From the NCBI GenBank assembly GCA_943789445.1, contig CALSUC010000002.1:186001-250000 (forward strand): DNA of 64,000 nt. Direction: 5' to 3'. Below are positions 53,874 to 63,051 of the stretch, piece by piece. Positions within the stretch are counted from its first letter, which is position 1. Every line of letters starts with the position of its first letter. Origin of the DNA: UBA4575 sp002386945. GTDB lineage: Bacteria > Pseudomonadota > Gammaproteobacteria > UBA4575. The position numbers were made by a program, and so were the translations under genes. The notes under the pieces were generated by a model that saw only the letters and a list, made by a program, of their open reading frames with translations, was not told where the DNA came from and ran no database searches.

Positions 53874-54659
53874 TTATTTCTTTGTGTTATGTAGCTGTTT
53901 CACTAAGGTTTTGAAGAGGCGGCTATTAGACGCAATGATCTCACCAGACTTTAGATAGTCATGGCCACCCTGACGATCACATACCAGGCCACCAGCTTCT
54001 TGTACCAGTAAGACACCTGCAGCCATATCCCAACTGTTTAAACCGTATTCCCAAAAGCCGTCATAACGTCCAGCGGCAACATAGGCTAAGTCTAAGGCAG
54101 CTGCCCCAGCACGGCGGATGCCACAGTTTTGTTTGCTGATACTTTCAAAACCTTCTAGGTAAGCCGTATGATCTTGCTCAAGCAAGTAGGGAAAGCCGGT
54201 GGCTAATAGACTGCCTGAAATTTGATGATGGCTACTGACGCGCAGACGTCGATTGTTTAGCGTCGCACCATTGCCTCGGCTGGCACAGAATAATTCTTCC
54301 TTGATGGGATCATAGACGACACCGATCTCAAGCTTACCGTTTTGACGTAGAGCGATAGAGACACAGTAATGAGGAATGCCATGGAGGTAGTTGGTGGTAC
54401 CATCCAAGGGATCAATGATCCATTGTGAATCTTCTTTACCTTCGGTAACACCTGACTCTTCGGCAATGATGCCGTAGTCCGGGAAAGACTTTTGCAGAAC
54501 GTAGATAATCTCTTGTTCTGCCTTGTGATCAACCTCTGTAACAAAGTCGTTTGGCGCCTTTTCGTGTACTTTAAGGCTCTCGATACGCGGGATATTGCGT
54601 AAGATGATTTGGCCGGCGGCACGTGCGGCAGAAACCGCAATATTTAGTGTAGGCGTCAT
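53874..54659 (-). CDS. suhB: Inositol monophosphatase family protein SuhB
   Basis: Magnesium-dependent phosphatase fold. The 261-residue product shows the metal sites in IIAEESG and WIIDPLDGTTNYLHGIPH, and WEYGLNSWDMAAG. In E. coli SuhB mainly acts in the Nus antitermination complex on rRNA; the family also dephosphorylates inositol phosphate. Divergent from trmJ, as in E. coli, where suhB and trmJ flank each other upstream of isc. Confidence 0.96.
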   Translation of the reverse strand: MTPTLNIAVSAARAAGQIILRNIPRIESLKVHEKAPNDFVTEVDHKAEQEIIYVLQKSFPDYGIIAEESGVTEGKEDSQWIIDPLDGTTNYLHGIPHYCVSIALRQNGKLEIGVVYDPIKEELFCASRGNGATLNNRRLRVSSHHQISGSLLATGFPYLLEQDHTAYLEGFESISKQNCGIRRAGAAALDLAYVAAGRYDGFWEYGLNSWDMAAGVLLVQEAGGLVCDRQGGHDYLKSGEIIASNSRLFKTLVKQLHNTKK

Positions 54660-54786
54660 AAAAGTGTAGCTCGGTGGAAAGGCGCAAAGGTTACCAGATG
54701 GATAGAGTCTTGTAAGCCATCTTTATAAGCTAAGGCAATATCAGTTAAGTAGCGCCGTTGTGTATCGCATCAGGCGTGGCAATAAA

Positions 54787-55515
54787 ATGGAATTGGATAT
54801 GAGTATTATAGAATCAAAAATTGTATTGGTTGAAACCTCTCACCCGGGCAATATTGGCGCTGCTGCGCGTGCAATGAAGACCATGGCATGGGCTAATTTA
54901 GCACTGGTAAACCCACAGGATCTGCACGACCCCTCGGCTAGGGCACGGGCAACACGGGCTTATGATATCCTAGATCAGGCACAAATCTTCACTAGTTTAG
55001 AAGATGCGATTGCGGATTGTCAGCATGTGATAGGGGTTACCGCGAGGACACGTGCCAATGCGGCCAAGGCATTTACTCCTAGGGTTCTACTAGAAAATTT
55101 GAGTGAGCAAGATGAAGCGGTGCGTGTCGCTTGGGTTTTTGGTCGTGAACGTAACGGCCTGACCAATGAAGAAATCGATCTTTGCCATAGTGTATGTACG
55201 ATACCTGCCAACCCTGAATTTAGTTCGTTGAATATCGCCTCTGCAGTGCAAATTATCTGTTATGAGGCCTATTGCCGTGGTCTGCAGTCAGAAAACAGTG
55301 AGAATCAGCAGCCTATTGCGATTGCGCCATCACAAGAATTAGAGGGTTTTTATCAGCATTGTTGGCAAACACTTGAGAAAGTCGAGTTCCTAGATACAGA
55401 AAATCCGATTCCATTGCAGCGTAAATTCCGTAATATTTTTGATCGAACAGGTTTAACCTCTAGCGAAATCAATATCTTACGTGGAATATTCACGGCTATC
55501 CTCAAACGTTTTTAA
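54787..55515 (+). CDS. trmJ: tRNA (cytidine/uridine-2'-O-)-methyltransferase TrmJ
   Basis: SPOUT enzyme making Cm32 or Um32 in tRNA. The product (about 242 residues) shows IVLVETSHPGNIGAAARAM and the knot motif VFGRERNGLTNEEIDLC. Start choice is uncertain: ATG 54787, ATG 54799 (closer to the family norm), or GTG 54760. It lies directly upstream of iscR. Confidence 0.94.
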   Translation: MELDMSIIESKIVLVETSHPGNIGAAARAMKTMAWANLALVNPQDLHDPSARARATRAYDILDQAQIFTSLEDAIADCQHVIGVTARTRANAAKAFTPRVLLENLSEQDEAVRVAWVFGRERNGLTNEEIDLCHSVCTIPANPEFSSLNIASAVQIICYEAYCRGLQSENSENQQPIAIAPSQELEGFYQHCWQTLEKVEFLDTENPIPLQRKFRNIFDRTGLTSSEINILRGIFTAILKRF

Positions 55516-55581
55516 GCTTTTTCTTGGCTTATACCTAGGCCCTGACCCGTATAGGCTAGGGCGTTGCCTCTCCCGTTGGCA

Positions 55582-55615
55582 ATACTTGATTAAATTAGTC
55601 GGGTATAGCTACTAT
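55582..55615 (+). promoter_or_regulatory. isc operon promoter with an IscR type 1 binding site
   Basis: The 25 bases at 55582-55606 match the E. coli type 1 IscR consensus (left half ATASYYGACT, right half YAGTCRRSTAT) at 24 positions; the only difference is T for C at 55590. The site overlaps the likely -35 (TTGATT, 55586-55591). A TACTAT -10 follows at 55610-55615, with 18 bases between. [2Fe-2S]-IscR is therefore expected to repress this operon. Confidence 0.85.
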
Positions 55616-55645
55616 AGACTGAAATTCAAGGGGTGTATTGCAGCT

Positions 55646-56113
55646 ATGAAGCTAAGTACAAAAGGTCGTTATGCAGTGACAGCAATGTTTGATGTTGCTA
55701 TGCATGATGACGGCTCGCCAGTCGCATTGAGTGACATTGCACAGCGCCAAAGTATCTCGCTATCGTATTTAGAACAGCTGTTTGGGCGCTTGCGCCGCGG
55801 TGGACTGGTTGCGAGCACACGAGGACCTGGGGGCGGTTACCGCCTAGCTCGAGCAGCTGAAGAGATTGCGATCGCTGATATTATTGGCGCCGTGGACGAG
55901 ACCTTGGATGCCACACGTTGTAAAGGCAATGCAGATTGCCATAATCATCAGCGCTGCCTAACCCATGAACTTTGGACAGATTTAAGTAGTCAGATTAATA
56001 GTTTTTTAAGTGAGATTAGTCTGGCTGATGCGATAAATAAGAAACATGACGCCAATGCTAACTTGACCCAAGTTCAGCAGCGAGTTGTGCTTCAATCAGA
56101 TATAAACATTTAG
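55646..56113 (+). CDS. iscR: Iron-sulfur cluster assembly regulator IscR
   Basis: Rrf2-family repressor that senses cluster supply. ATG 55646 gives the standard N-terminus MKLSTKGRYAVTAMFDVAMH; the longer frame upstream crosses the promoter. The 155-residue product has the winged helix and the [2Fe-2S] ligands CKGNADCHNHQRCLTHELW (three cysteines and the histidine). First gene of iscRSUA-hscBA-fdx-iscX. Confidence 0.97.
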   Translation: MKLSTKGRYAVTAMFDVAMHDDGSPVALSDIAQRQSISLSYLEQLFGRLRRGGLVASTRGPGGGYRLARAAEEIAIADIIGAVDETLDATRCKGNADCHNHQRCLTHELWTDLSSQINSFLSEISLADAINKKHDANANLTQVQQRVVLQSDINI

Positions 56114-56128
56114 CGAAGGAAGTGAACG

Positions 56129-57352
56129 GTGAGCGAAAACAAACTACCTATTTATCTTGATTACAGTGCAACTACACCTGTGGACCCACGTGTTGCAGAG
56201 AAAATGATGGAATGCCTGACACATGATGGCAATTTCGGTAATCCAGCATCACGTAGCCATGCCTATGGCTGGTTAGCGGAAGATGCAGTAGATCAAGCAC
56301 GTACAAACGTTGCTGCACTGGTGAACTGTGATCCGAAAGAGATTGTCTGGACCAGTGGTGCAACCGAGTCAAATAATCTAGCGATTAAAGGTGCAGCCCA
56401 TTTTTATAGTAAAAATGGAAAGCACATCATTACGTTGAAGACTGAACATAAAGCGGTGTTAGATACCTGTCGCCAACTTGAGCGAGAAGGATTTGAAGTC
56501 ACTTACTTAGAGCCACGTGAAGACGGCTTGGTTGATCTTGATGTCTTACGTGACACGATTCGTAAAGACACAGTATTGATATCGATAATGCATGTGAATA
56601 ATGAAATTGGTGTGATTCAAGATATTAAAGCGATAGGTGAAATCGCACGTGAAAATAAGGTGATCTTCCATGTCGATGCGGCACAAAGCCCAGGCAAGGT
56701 AGAGCTTGACCTAGAAGGTGTGAAAGTTGATTTAATGAGTTTTTCAGCGCATAAAACCTACGGGCCTAAGGGTATCGGTGCACTCTATGTGCGACGTAAG
56801 CCACGTGTGCGGATCGAAGCTCAGATGCATGGCGGTGGTCATGAGCGGGGTATGCGCTCAGGCACACTACCAACGCATCAGATCGTTGGTATGGGTGAAG
56901 CCTTCCGTATTGCGAAAGAAGAAATGGTAGATGAGAACAAGCGGATTAGAATATTACGTGATCGGTTGTTAGATGGACTTAAGGATATTGAAGAGGTCTA
57001 CATTAACGGTGATATCGAACATCGTGTGCCACATAACTTAAATATGAGCTTTAATTTCGTAGAAGGTGAAAGTTTGATTATGGCGCTGAAGGATATTGCG
57101 ATATCATCCGGCTCGGCCTGTACTAGTGCTTCCTTAGAGCCTAGTTACGTATTACGCGCCTTAGGTCGCGATGATGAGCTGGCCCATAGCTCGCTACGGT
57201 TCAGTATTGGTCGCTTTACGACAGAAGCAGACGTTGATCATGCAATTACTGTGATTCGTAGTGCGGTTAGCAAGCTACGAGACTTATCACCACTATGGGA
57301 TATGTATAAAGACGGTATCGATTTAAAATCTATCGAGTGGGCAGCACACTAA
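56129..57352 (+). CDS. iscS: Cysteine desulfurase IscS
   Basis: PLP enzyme that takes sulfur from cysteine for cluster, thiolation and FdhD reactions. The 407-residue product has the PLP lysine in SFSAHKTYGPKGIG and the catalytic cysteine in ISSGSACTSASLEP. The start is GTG at 56129, preceded by AGGAAG. Confidence 0.98.
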   Translation: MSENKLPIYLDYSATTPVDPRVAEKMMECLTHDGNFGNPASRSHAYGWLAEDAVDQARTNVAALVNCDPKEIVWTSGATESNNLAIKGAAHFYSKNGKHIITLKTEHKAVLDTCRQLEREGFEVTYLEPREDGLVDLDVLRDTIRKDTVLISIMHVNNEIGVIQDIKAIGEIARENKVIFHVDAAQSPGKVELDLEGVKVDLMSFSAHKTYGPKGIGALYVRRKPRVRIEAQMHGGGHERGMRSGTLPTHQIVGMGEAFRIAKEEMVDENKRIRILRDRLLDGLKDIEEVYINGDIEHRVPHNLNMSFNFVEGESLIMALKDIAISSGSACTSASLEPSYVLRALGRDDELAHSSLRFSIGRFTTEADVDHAITVIRSAVSKLRDLSPLWDMYKDGIDLKSIEWAAH

Positions 57353-57421
57353 GCTGGCACCGAAATAAGACTGGGGTCTGCAAAAGCAGTTACCGGCAAT
57401 AAACAAACAGGAGAATTAGAA

Positions 57422-57826
57422 ATGGCATACGGTGAAAAAGTATTAGACCATTACGAAAACCCACGTAATGTTGGCAGCATGGACAAAGAAGATACTACAG
57501 TTGGTACGGGTATGGTCGGCGCTCCAGCTTGTGGCGACGTGATGAAGCTACAGATTAAGGTCGGCGAAAATGGCGTGATTGAAGACGCTAAATTTAAGAC
57601 CTATGGTTGTGGTTCTGCTATTGCATCATCTAGTCTTTTAACCGAATGGGTTAAAGGCAAGACGTTAGATGAAGCTGGCGAAATCAAGAACTCTGATATT
57701 GCAGAAGAGTTAGCCTTGCCACCGGTTAAGATTCACTGTTCTGTTTTGGCAGAAGATGCCATTCGTGCAGCGATTAGTGATTACCAAGGCAAGCAAGATT
57801 CAGTTACAGACAAGAAAAGCGCGTAA
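57422..57826 (+). CDS. iscU: Iron-sulfur cluster scaffold IscU
   Basis: Scaffold on which clusters form before transfer by HscBA. The 134-residue product has the three cluster cysteines in GAPACGDVM, TYGCGSAIASSS and VKIHCSVLAEDAI, and the LPPVK motif recognised by HscA. A 69-base gap with a good ribosome binding site (AGGAG) separates it from iscS. Confidence 0.98.
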   Translation: MAYGEKVLDHYENPRNVGSMDKEDTTVGTGMVGAPACGDVMKLQIKVGENGVIEDAKFKTYGCGSAIASSSLLTEWVKGKTLDEAGEIKNSDIAEELALPPVKIHCSVLAEDAIRAAISDYQGKQDSVTDKKSA

Positions 57827-57835
57827 ATCGATCTG

Positions 57836-58159
57836 ATGTCAGTTTCTTTAACAGATAGTGCGGCCGAGCGCGTTAAAACCTTTATCGAGAAACGCGGTAA
57901 AGGTGTAGGCGTGCGTCTAGGTGTTAAAACAACAGGCTGTTCTGGTATGGCTTATACCATTGAATTTGCTGATGTCATCGAAGATAGCGATCAGGTTTTC
58001 GAGGACCAGGGTGTGACAGTAATCATCGACCCTAAGAGTCTGCTATACCTGTCTGGAATAGAACTCGATTTCACTCGTGAAGGGTTGAATGAAGGTTTTA
58101 AGTTTAACAACCCCAATGAGAAAGACCGCTGTGGCTGTGGTGAGAGTTTTACGGTTTAA
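57836..58159 (+). CDS. iscA: A-type iron-sulfur carrier IscA
   Basis: Carrier that passes clusters to target enzymes. The 107-residue product has the three conserved cysteines in KTTGCSGMAYTIEF and DRCGCGESF. ATG at 57836, 9 bases after iscU. Confidence 0.97.
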   Translation: MSVSLTDSAAERVKTFIEKRGKGVGVRLGVKTTGCSGMAYTIEFADVIEDSDQVFEDQGVTVIIDPKSLLYLSGIELDFTREGLNEGFKFNNPNEKDRCGCGESFTV

Positions 58160-58205
58160 CCGTAAGGCCTTCAGACACCCACGTTTAGCTGTCTAAGCAC
58201 ATCTA

Positions 58206-58748
58206 ATGCCGTTTGATTTCTCTCGAAATTACTTCGATCTTTTTGGTCTGGCCGTTGACTTTAATGTCGATCGTTCATTATTGAACGAACAGTATCAGAC
58301 CTTACAAGGACAGCATCATCCCGATAAATTTGTACAAAGCGACGATGCCCAACGGCGACTTGCTGTGCAAATCACAGCACATCTGAATCAAGCCCAAGAC
58401 ACGCTTAAAGACGAGCATGCAAGAGCGCGTTATTTATTAACCTTGCGCGGTGTTAGCTTTGATAAGGAACAAGATACAACTAAGGACATGGACTTCCTGA
58501 TGGCACAGATGGAATTGCGTGAACAGATCGATGAAGTGTCTAATGATGAACAGGGCTTGGATCATTTAGATAAGCTAGCACGACAAGCCAAGCAGCAGAA
58601 AAACGATCTGATTCAACGTTATCAAGAACTACTGGCAGACAATCAGCTAGAAGAGGCCAAAGAGCTTGTCTTAAAGCTGCAATTTTTCGGTCGCCTACAA
58701 TCACAGATCAGTGCTAAACAAGAACAACTCGAAGATCAATTTCTATAG
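58206..58748 (+). CDS. hscB: Co-chaperone HscB
   Basis: J-domain protein that brings IscU to HscA. The 180-residue product has the HPD motif in QGQHHPDKF within an N-terminal J domain, and a C-terminal helical IscU-binding domain. Short spacing to hscA (6 bases). Confidence 0.95.
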   Translation: MPFDFSRNYFDLFGLAVDFNVDRSLLNEQYQTLQGQHHPDKFVQSDDAQRRLAVQITAHLNQAQDTLKDEHARARYLLTLRGVSFDKEQDTTKDMDFLMAQMELREQIDEVSNDEQGLDHLDKLARQAKQQKNDLIQRYQELLADNQLEEAKELVLKLQFFGRLQSQISAKQEQLEDQFL

Positions 58749-58754
58749 AATATT

Positions 58755-60635
58755 ATGGCATTAATGCAAATTTCAGAACCTGGGATGTCCACTGCGCCGC
58801 ATCAACATCGGCTAGCAGCAGGTATCGACCTAGGGACTACAAATTCACTCGTAGCTAGTGTACGTAATGGTCTGGCTGAGCCTCTCGCCGACCAACAGGG
58901 TGCCGTTATTCTGCCATCGGTAGTGCATTTTGCCGAACAAGATAAAGTCTTGGTGGGTATGTCGGCACAAGCATTGGCACTCAGTGATCCGTTAAATACA
59001 ATTGCCTCCGCTAAACGCGTGCTCGGTCGTTCTTCGCAAGAGCTGGCCGCACAAACAAAATACCTACCATTCGAACTTGAAGCCGGTCACGACAGTGTGC
59101 CGCGTATACGTACGCGCGCCGGTGGCAAGACTGCAGTAGAAGTGTCAGCACAGATTTTACGCTGCCTGCGACAACGTGCTGAAGAGACTTTAGGTGGCGA
59201 GCTTACCGGTGTGGTTATTACCGTCCCAGCTTATTTCGATGATAGCCAACGACAAGCAACTAAGGATGCAGCGACCTTAGCTGGTCTAAATGTTTTTCGT
59301 TTACTAAATGAGCCGACAGCAGCTGCGATTGCCTATGGCCTTGATCAGGCGGCTGAGGGTGTTGTGGTTGTCTATGATCTGGGTGGTGGCACCTTTGATG
59401 TATCGATCTTGAGGTTACGCCGTGGCGTCTTTGAAGTCTTAGCAACTGGTGGTGATAGTGCTTTAGGTGGTGATGATTTTGATCAAGTGATTGTGCAGTG
59501 GTTGATGCAAGAGCTTAAACTCGATGGCGATCTTGAACACCAGATGATGCGTCAGCTGATGCTGCAGGCACGTACCGCTAAGGAGCGCTTAAGTGATCTG
59601 GAAGCGGTAGAGATTAACATCGAAGGTATGGGTCAAGAGGCCTTATCCTGCACTCTGACGCGGACGCAATTTGATCAGTTAACGCAACCCCTAGTAAAGA
59701 AAAGTCTAGTGGCTTGTCGTCGCGCATTACGAGATGCCGATATCACACAAGAGGATGTCACCGAGGTTGTATTAGTGGGCGGCTCTACACGTGTGCCAGC
59801 AGTACGTGATGCGATTGAAGGTTTTTTTGAGCGTACAGCGCAGGCTGATATTGATCCCGATCAAGTGGTCGCTGTGGGTGCTGCTATTCAGGCTGATTTA
59901 TTAGCGGGTAATAAGCCAGATGACGAACTCTTACTGCTGGATGTGATTCCATTATCACTTGGTTTAGAGACCATGGGTGGCCTAGTGGAAAAGGTGATTG
60001 ATCGTAATACGACAATCCCAGTAACCCGTGCACAAGAATTTACGACCTATAAAGATGGTCAGACTGCGATGCGAATCCATGTCTTACAAGGTGAACGCGA
60101 GCTAGTCAGTGACTGCCGTTCTTTAGCTCATTTCGACCTTACTGGTATTCCACCGATGGTGGCAGGTGCAGCTAAAATTCGAGTCACCTTTCAAGTCGAT
60201 GCAGATGGATTGCTTAACGTTGATGCAGAAGAAGTGAACAGTGGTGTGCGTGCACAAATTGAAGTAAAGCCTTCCTATGGTCTCAGTGATAATGAGATCG
60301 AAAAAATGCTGACTGATTCGATTGAGTATGCCGAGAGTGATATCAAGGCGCGTAGTCTGCGTGAGCAACAGGTAGAGGCCGATAGAGTCCTAGAAGCCCT
60401 AGATACCGCGCTAGCTAAAGATGGTGCAGAACTGCTTAAGCCAGATGAAATTGAAAAGATAGAACAATGTCGCCAGCAGCTTGCCGATGCACGTGCGCAA
60501 GCGGCCAATGTTGATGTTATTGTGGCAGCCATTAAGGCCTTGGAGTTAGCCTGCGAAGAGTATGTTGCGCGACGTATGAACCGCAGTGTCCAAGGCATGA
60601 TGCAAGGCCATAAGATTGATGAATTTAACAACTGA
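58755..60635 (+). CDS. hscA: Fe-S assembly chaperone HscA (Hsp70 family)
   Basis: Specialised Hsp70 that helps release clusters from IscU. The 626-residue product has GIDLGTTNSLVASV, VYDLGGGTFDVSIL and VVLVGGSTRVPAVRDAI in the ATPase domain, followed by the substrate-binding domain (EFTTYKDGQTAMRIHVLQGE). ATG 58755 gives a slightly extended N-terminus; an ATG at 58785 is also in frame. Confidence 0.97.
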   Translation: MALMQISEPGMSTAPHQHRLAAGIDLGTTNSLVASVRNGLAEPLADQQGAVILPSVVHFAEQDKVLVGMSAQALALSDPLNTIASAKRVLGRSSQELAAQTKYLPFELEAGHDSVPRIRTRAGGKTAVEVSAQILRCLRQRAEETLGGELTGVVITVPAYFDDSQRQATKDAATLAGLNVFRLLNEPTAAAIAYGLDQAAEGVVVVYDLGGGTFDVSILRLRRGVFEVLATGGDSALGGDDFDQVIVQWLMQELKLDGDLEHQMMRQLMLQARTAKERLSDLEAVEINIEGMGQEALSCTLTRTQFDQLTQPLVKKSLVACRRALRDADITQEDVTEVVLVGGSTRVPAVRDAIEGFFERTAQADIDPDQVVAVGAAIQADLLAGNKPDDELLLLDVIPLSLGLETMGGLVEKVIDRNTTIPVTRAQEFTTYKDGQTAMRIHVLQGERELVSDCRSLAHFDLTGIPPMVAGAAKIRVTFQVDADGLLNVDAEEVNSGVRAQIEVKPSYGLSDNEIEKMLTDSIEYAESDIKARSLREQQVEADRVLEALDTALAKDGAELLKPDEIEKIEQCRQQLADARAQAANVDVIVAAIKALELACEEYVARRMNRSVQGMMQGHKIDEFNN

Positions 60636-60643
60636 GAAAACCC

Positions 60644-60982
60644 ATGCCTACTCTAGTATTTCTACCACACGAACAAATTTGTCCTGAGGGTAAAACGATT
60701 CAAGTGGAGCCTGGTATTACTATTTGTGATGCTGCGCTACAAAATGGGATTCCGATCGAGCATGCCTGTGAAAAATCTTGTGCCTGTACCACCTGCCATG
60801 TGCATGTGCGACTCGGGCTAGAGGCATTGGAAGATGCAACAGAAGATGAAGAAGATTACTTGGATAAAGCTTGGGGCCTAGATACTGATTCACGTTTAAG
60901 TTGTCAGGCACTTGTGACAGATGCTGATCTAACTATTGAGATTCCGAAGTACACGATTAACCTCGTTTCTGAAAACCATTAA
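60644..60982 (+). CDS. fdx: ISC-system [2Fe-2S] ferredoxin
   Basis: Electron donor for cluster assembly. The 112-residue product has the ligands CEKSCACTTCHVHV and a fourth cysteine in SRLSCQALV, the adrenodoxin-type pattern. Last but one gene of the operon. Confidence 0.97.
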   Translation: MPTLVFLPHEQICPEGKTIQVEPGITICDAALQNGIPIEHACEKSCACTTCHVHVRLGLEALEDATEDEEDYLDKAWGLDTDSRLSCQALVTDADLTIEIPKYTINLVSENH

Positions 60983-60994
60983 AGGCTAGCCGTT

Positions 60995-61195
60995 ATGAGT
61001 TTGAACTGGAATGATTCATTAGACATTGCAATCGAATTAGATGAGCAGCATCCAGATGTAGACCCTAAGTTTATTCGTTATACCGATCTGCATGCCTGGG
61101 TTTGTGCATTATCTGATTTCGATGATGATCCACAAGGATCCAATGAACGTAAGCTTGAAGCGATTCAAATGGCTTGGTTGGAAGAGCGCGAATAG
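60995..61195 (+). CDS. iscX: IscX (YfhJ), Fe-S assembly regulator
   Basis: A 66-residue acidic protein that binds iron and IscS. The typical segments LNWNDSLDIAIEL, DPKFIRYTDLHAWV and NERKLEAIQMAWLEE are present. It closes the isc operon. Confidence 0.96.
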   Translation: MSLNWNDSLDIAIELDEQHPDVDPKFIRYTDLHAWVCALSDFDDDPQGSNERKLEAIQMAWLEERE

Positions 61196-61238
61196 GCTAT
61201 TACGCGACTAATCGCCAGCTATTTCCTCTTCAGCTTGA

Positions 61239-61267
61239 TTCACTAGTTTGCGATCACTGGCTATAAT
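61239..61267 (+). promoter_or_regulatory. Candidate sigma-70 promoter upstream of ndk
   Basis: TTCACT at 61239-61244 and a perfect TATAAT at 61262-61267 with 17 bases between. The leader to the ndk ATG would be about 175 bases, long enough to hold the hairpin at 61376-61413. Confidence 0.55.
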
Positions 61268-61375
61268 GAGTGCTCGGATCATCCTTGGATTCGAGTCGAT
61301 CGCCTGTTTTATTCAGATTTAAGGCCTAGTCAGGGCCGAAAAGCAGTAAATTCGTGAATAGACTGCGTTCACAGC

Positions 61376-61413
61376 GCTGTTGATTGCGAGTAAACTCCGC
61401 GGACAGCTTTTTT
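61376..61413 (+). terminator. Terminator-like hairpin with T6 just before ndk
   Basis: Outer stem GCTGT/ACAGC and inner stem GCGAG/CTC(C)GC with one bulged C and a TAAA loop, followed at once by six Ts. It ends 35 bases before the ndk ATG. It may terminate isc read-through or act as an attenuator in the ndk leader. Confidence 0.55.
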
Positions 61414-61448
61414 ATACATAATAATTCTACTATCTAGGAGATTTTCAG

Positions 61449-61880
61449 ATGGCGCTCGAACGTACAATTTCTATCATTAAGCCTGATGCCGTTGCTAAAA
61501 ACGTGATCGGTCAGATCTATACTCGCTTTGAGAATGCCGGTCTCAAGATTATTGCTGCAAAAATGGTACACCTAAGCACAGAAAAGGCAGAAGAATTTTA
61601 CGCAGTGCATAGTGAGCGTCCTTTTTTCCCAAATCTAGTCTCATTCATGACTTCTGGCCCAGTCTTTGTGCAAGTGCTAGAAGGTGAAGATGCTGTCATG
61701 AAGAACCGCGACATTATGGGCGCAACTAATCCATCTGAAGCTGCTGCCGGCACCATCCGTGCAGATTTTGCAGCCAGCATTGATGAGAATGCTGTGCATG
61801 GTTCTGATGCACCAGAAACTGCAGCTGAGGAAATTAAATTCTTTTTTAATGAGGAAGAAGTTTGTCCTCGGACTCGCTAA
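61449..61880 (+). CDS. ndk: Nucleoside diphosphate kinase
   Basis: Balances nucleoside triphosphates by phosphate transfer through a histidine. The 143-residue product has the active-site segment ENAVHGSDAPETA with the phosphorylated histidine, and RTISIIKPDAVAKN at the start. A strong TAGGAG precedes it. The 3' end overlaps the rlmN start. Confidence 0.98.
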   Translation: MALERTISIIKPDAVAKNVIGQIYTRFENAGLKIIAAKMVHLSTEKAEEFYAVHSERPFFPNLVSFMTSGPVFVQVLEGEDAVMKNRDIMGATNPSEAAAGTIRADFAASIDENAVHGSDAPETAAEEIKFFFNEEEVCPRTR

Positions 61881-63019
61881 ATAATGCAGACGCTCCCAAT
61901 CTAATAGGATTGGATCGGGAGCAATTAGAAACTTATTTCACCGCTTGCGGTGAAAAGAGTTTCCGTGCGCAACAGTTTTTGAAATGGGTCTATCAACGTG
62001 GGATTACCAATGTTGATGAAATGACTGATCTGAGTAAGTCCTTGCGCACGCTATTGAAAGAAAAAGCACAAATTAGCTTCCCACAGATCAGTAGTGAGTC
62101 TGTTTCTGATGATGGCACTATCAAATGGTTGCTAGAAGTAGGGGCAGATAACGGTATTGAAGTCGTTTATATCCCGGAAAAAAATCGGGCAACATTATGT
62201 ATTTCTTCACAAGTCGGTTGTGCCCTAGATTGCACATTTTGCGCAACTGCACGGCAAGGCTTTAATCGTAATCTCACAGCGGCTGAAATTATTGGCCAGG
62301 TCTGGGTGGCTCAGAGTCGATTAAATCAGTTATATGACGGTGAAAGAAGAATCACTAATGTGGTCTTTATGGGGATGGGCGAGCCTCTGCTTAACTTTGA
62401 TAGTGTTGTTTCAACCATAAATATTCTATTGGATGACTTTGCTTATGGTTTAAGTAAGCGCAGAGTCACCGTGAGCACATCAGGTGTAGTCCCTAAAATT
62501 GATCGCCTATCTGATGAGGTGGATGTCAGCTTGGCTGTTTCATTACACGCACCAACGGATGAGACGCGAAATGAATTAGTACCACTCAATCAGAAATATC
62601 CAATTGAAGTGCTATTGGCCTCTTGCCAACGTTATTTAGATCAAAAAAATCGTAAAGAAAGTATTACTTTTGAATATGTCATGCTTGATGGCATTAACGA
62701 TAGTGTTAAAGACGCACAAAAATTGGCAAAGCTATTAAAGCCGCTACGTTCTAAAGTGAATCTAATTCCATTTAATAGTTTTGAGGGTTCAGGTTATGAA
62801 CGATCACCTCAGCCTGTTATCGATCGGTTTAGTCAGATATTGATGCGAGCAGGACTAGTGGTCATCACTAGGCGTCCTCGTGGTGAGGATATCGCTGCAG
62901 CCTGTGGTCAGCTTGCAGGTCAAGTGCGTGATAAGGCACATCGGCAAAATCATTATGTCCGGTTATTTGAGCGCTCTAAACTGAGTCGACGTATCGACAT
63001 AAATGCAGTAAAAACATAG
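61862..63019 (+). CDS. rlmN: Dual-specificity RNA methyltransferase RlmN
   Basis: Radical SAM enzyme that makes m2A2503 in 23S rRNA and m2A37 in tRNA. The 385-residue product has the cluster motif CALDCTFCATARQGF (CxxxCxxC), and the catalytic C-terminal cysteine in IAAACGQLAG. The start is probably TTG at 61862, placed after GAGGAAG inside the end of ndk. Confidence 0.96.
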   Translation: MSSDSLNNADAPNLIGLDREQLETYFTACGEKSFRAQQFLKWVYQRGITNVDEMTDLSKSLRTLLKEKAQISFPQISSESVSDDGTIKWLLEVGADNGIEVVYIPEKNRATLCISSQVGCALDCTFCATARQGFNRNLTAAEIIGQVWVAQSRLNQLYDGERRITNVVFMGMGEPLLNFDSVVSTINILLDDFAYGLSKRRVTVSTSGVVPKIDRLSDEVDVSLAVSLHAPTDETRNELVPLNQKYPIEVLLASCQRYLDQKNRKESITFEYVMLDGINDSVKDAQKLAKLLKPLRSKVNLIPFNSFEGSGYERSPQPVIDRFSQILMRAGLVVITRRPRGEDIAAACGQLAGQVRDKAHRQNHYVRLFERSKLSRRIDINAVKT

Positions 63020-63051
63020 TCCTACATTTTCGTTGCGAGTATTATTAAGTT

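Noticed and set aside
54257..54640. 127-codon minus-strand frame inside suhB
   Set aside because: Same-strand, out-of-frame shadow of suhB, with a basic, low-information product.
55481..55645. 55-codon N-terminal extension of iscR
   Set aside because: It runs through the trmJ end and the IscR-binding promoter, and normal IscR starts with MKLSTKGRYAV.
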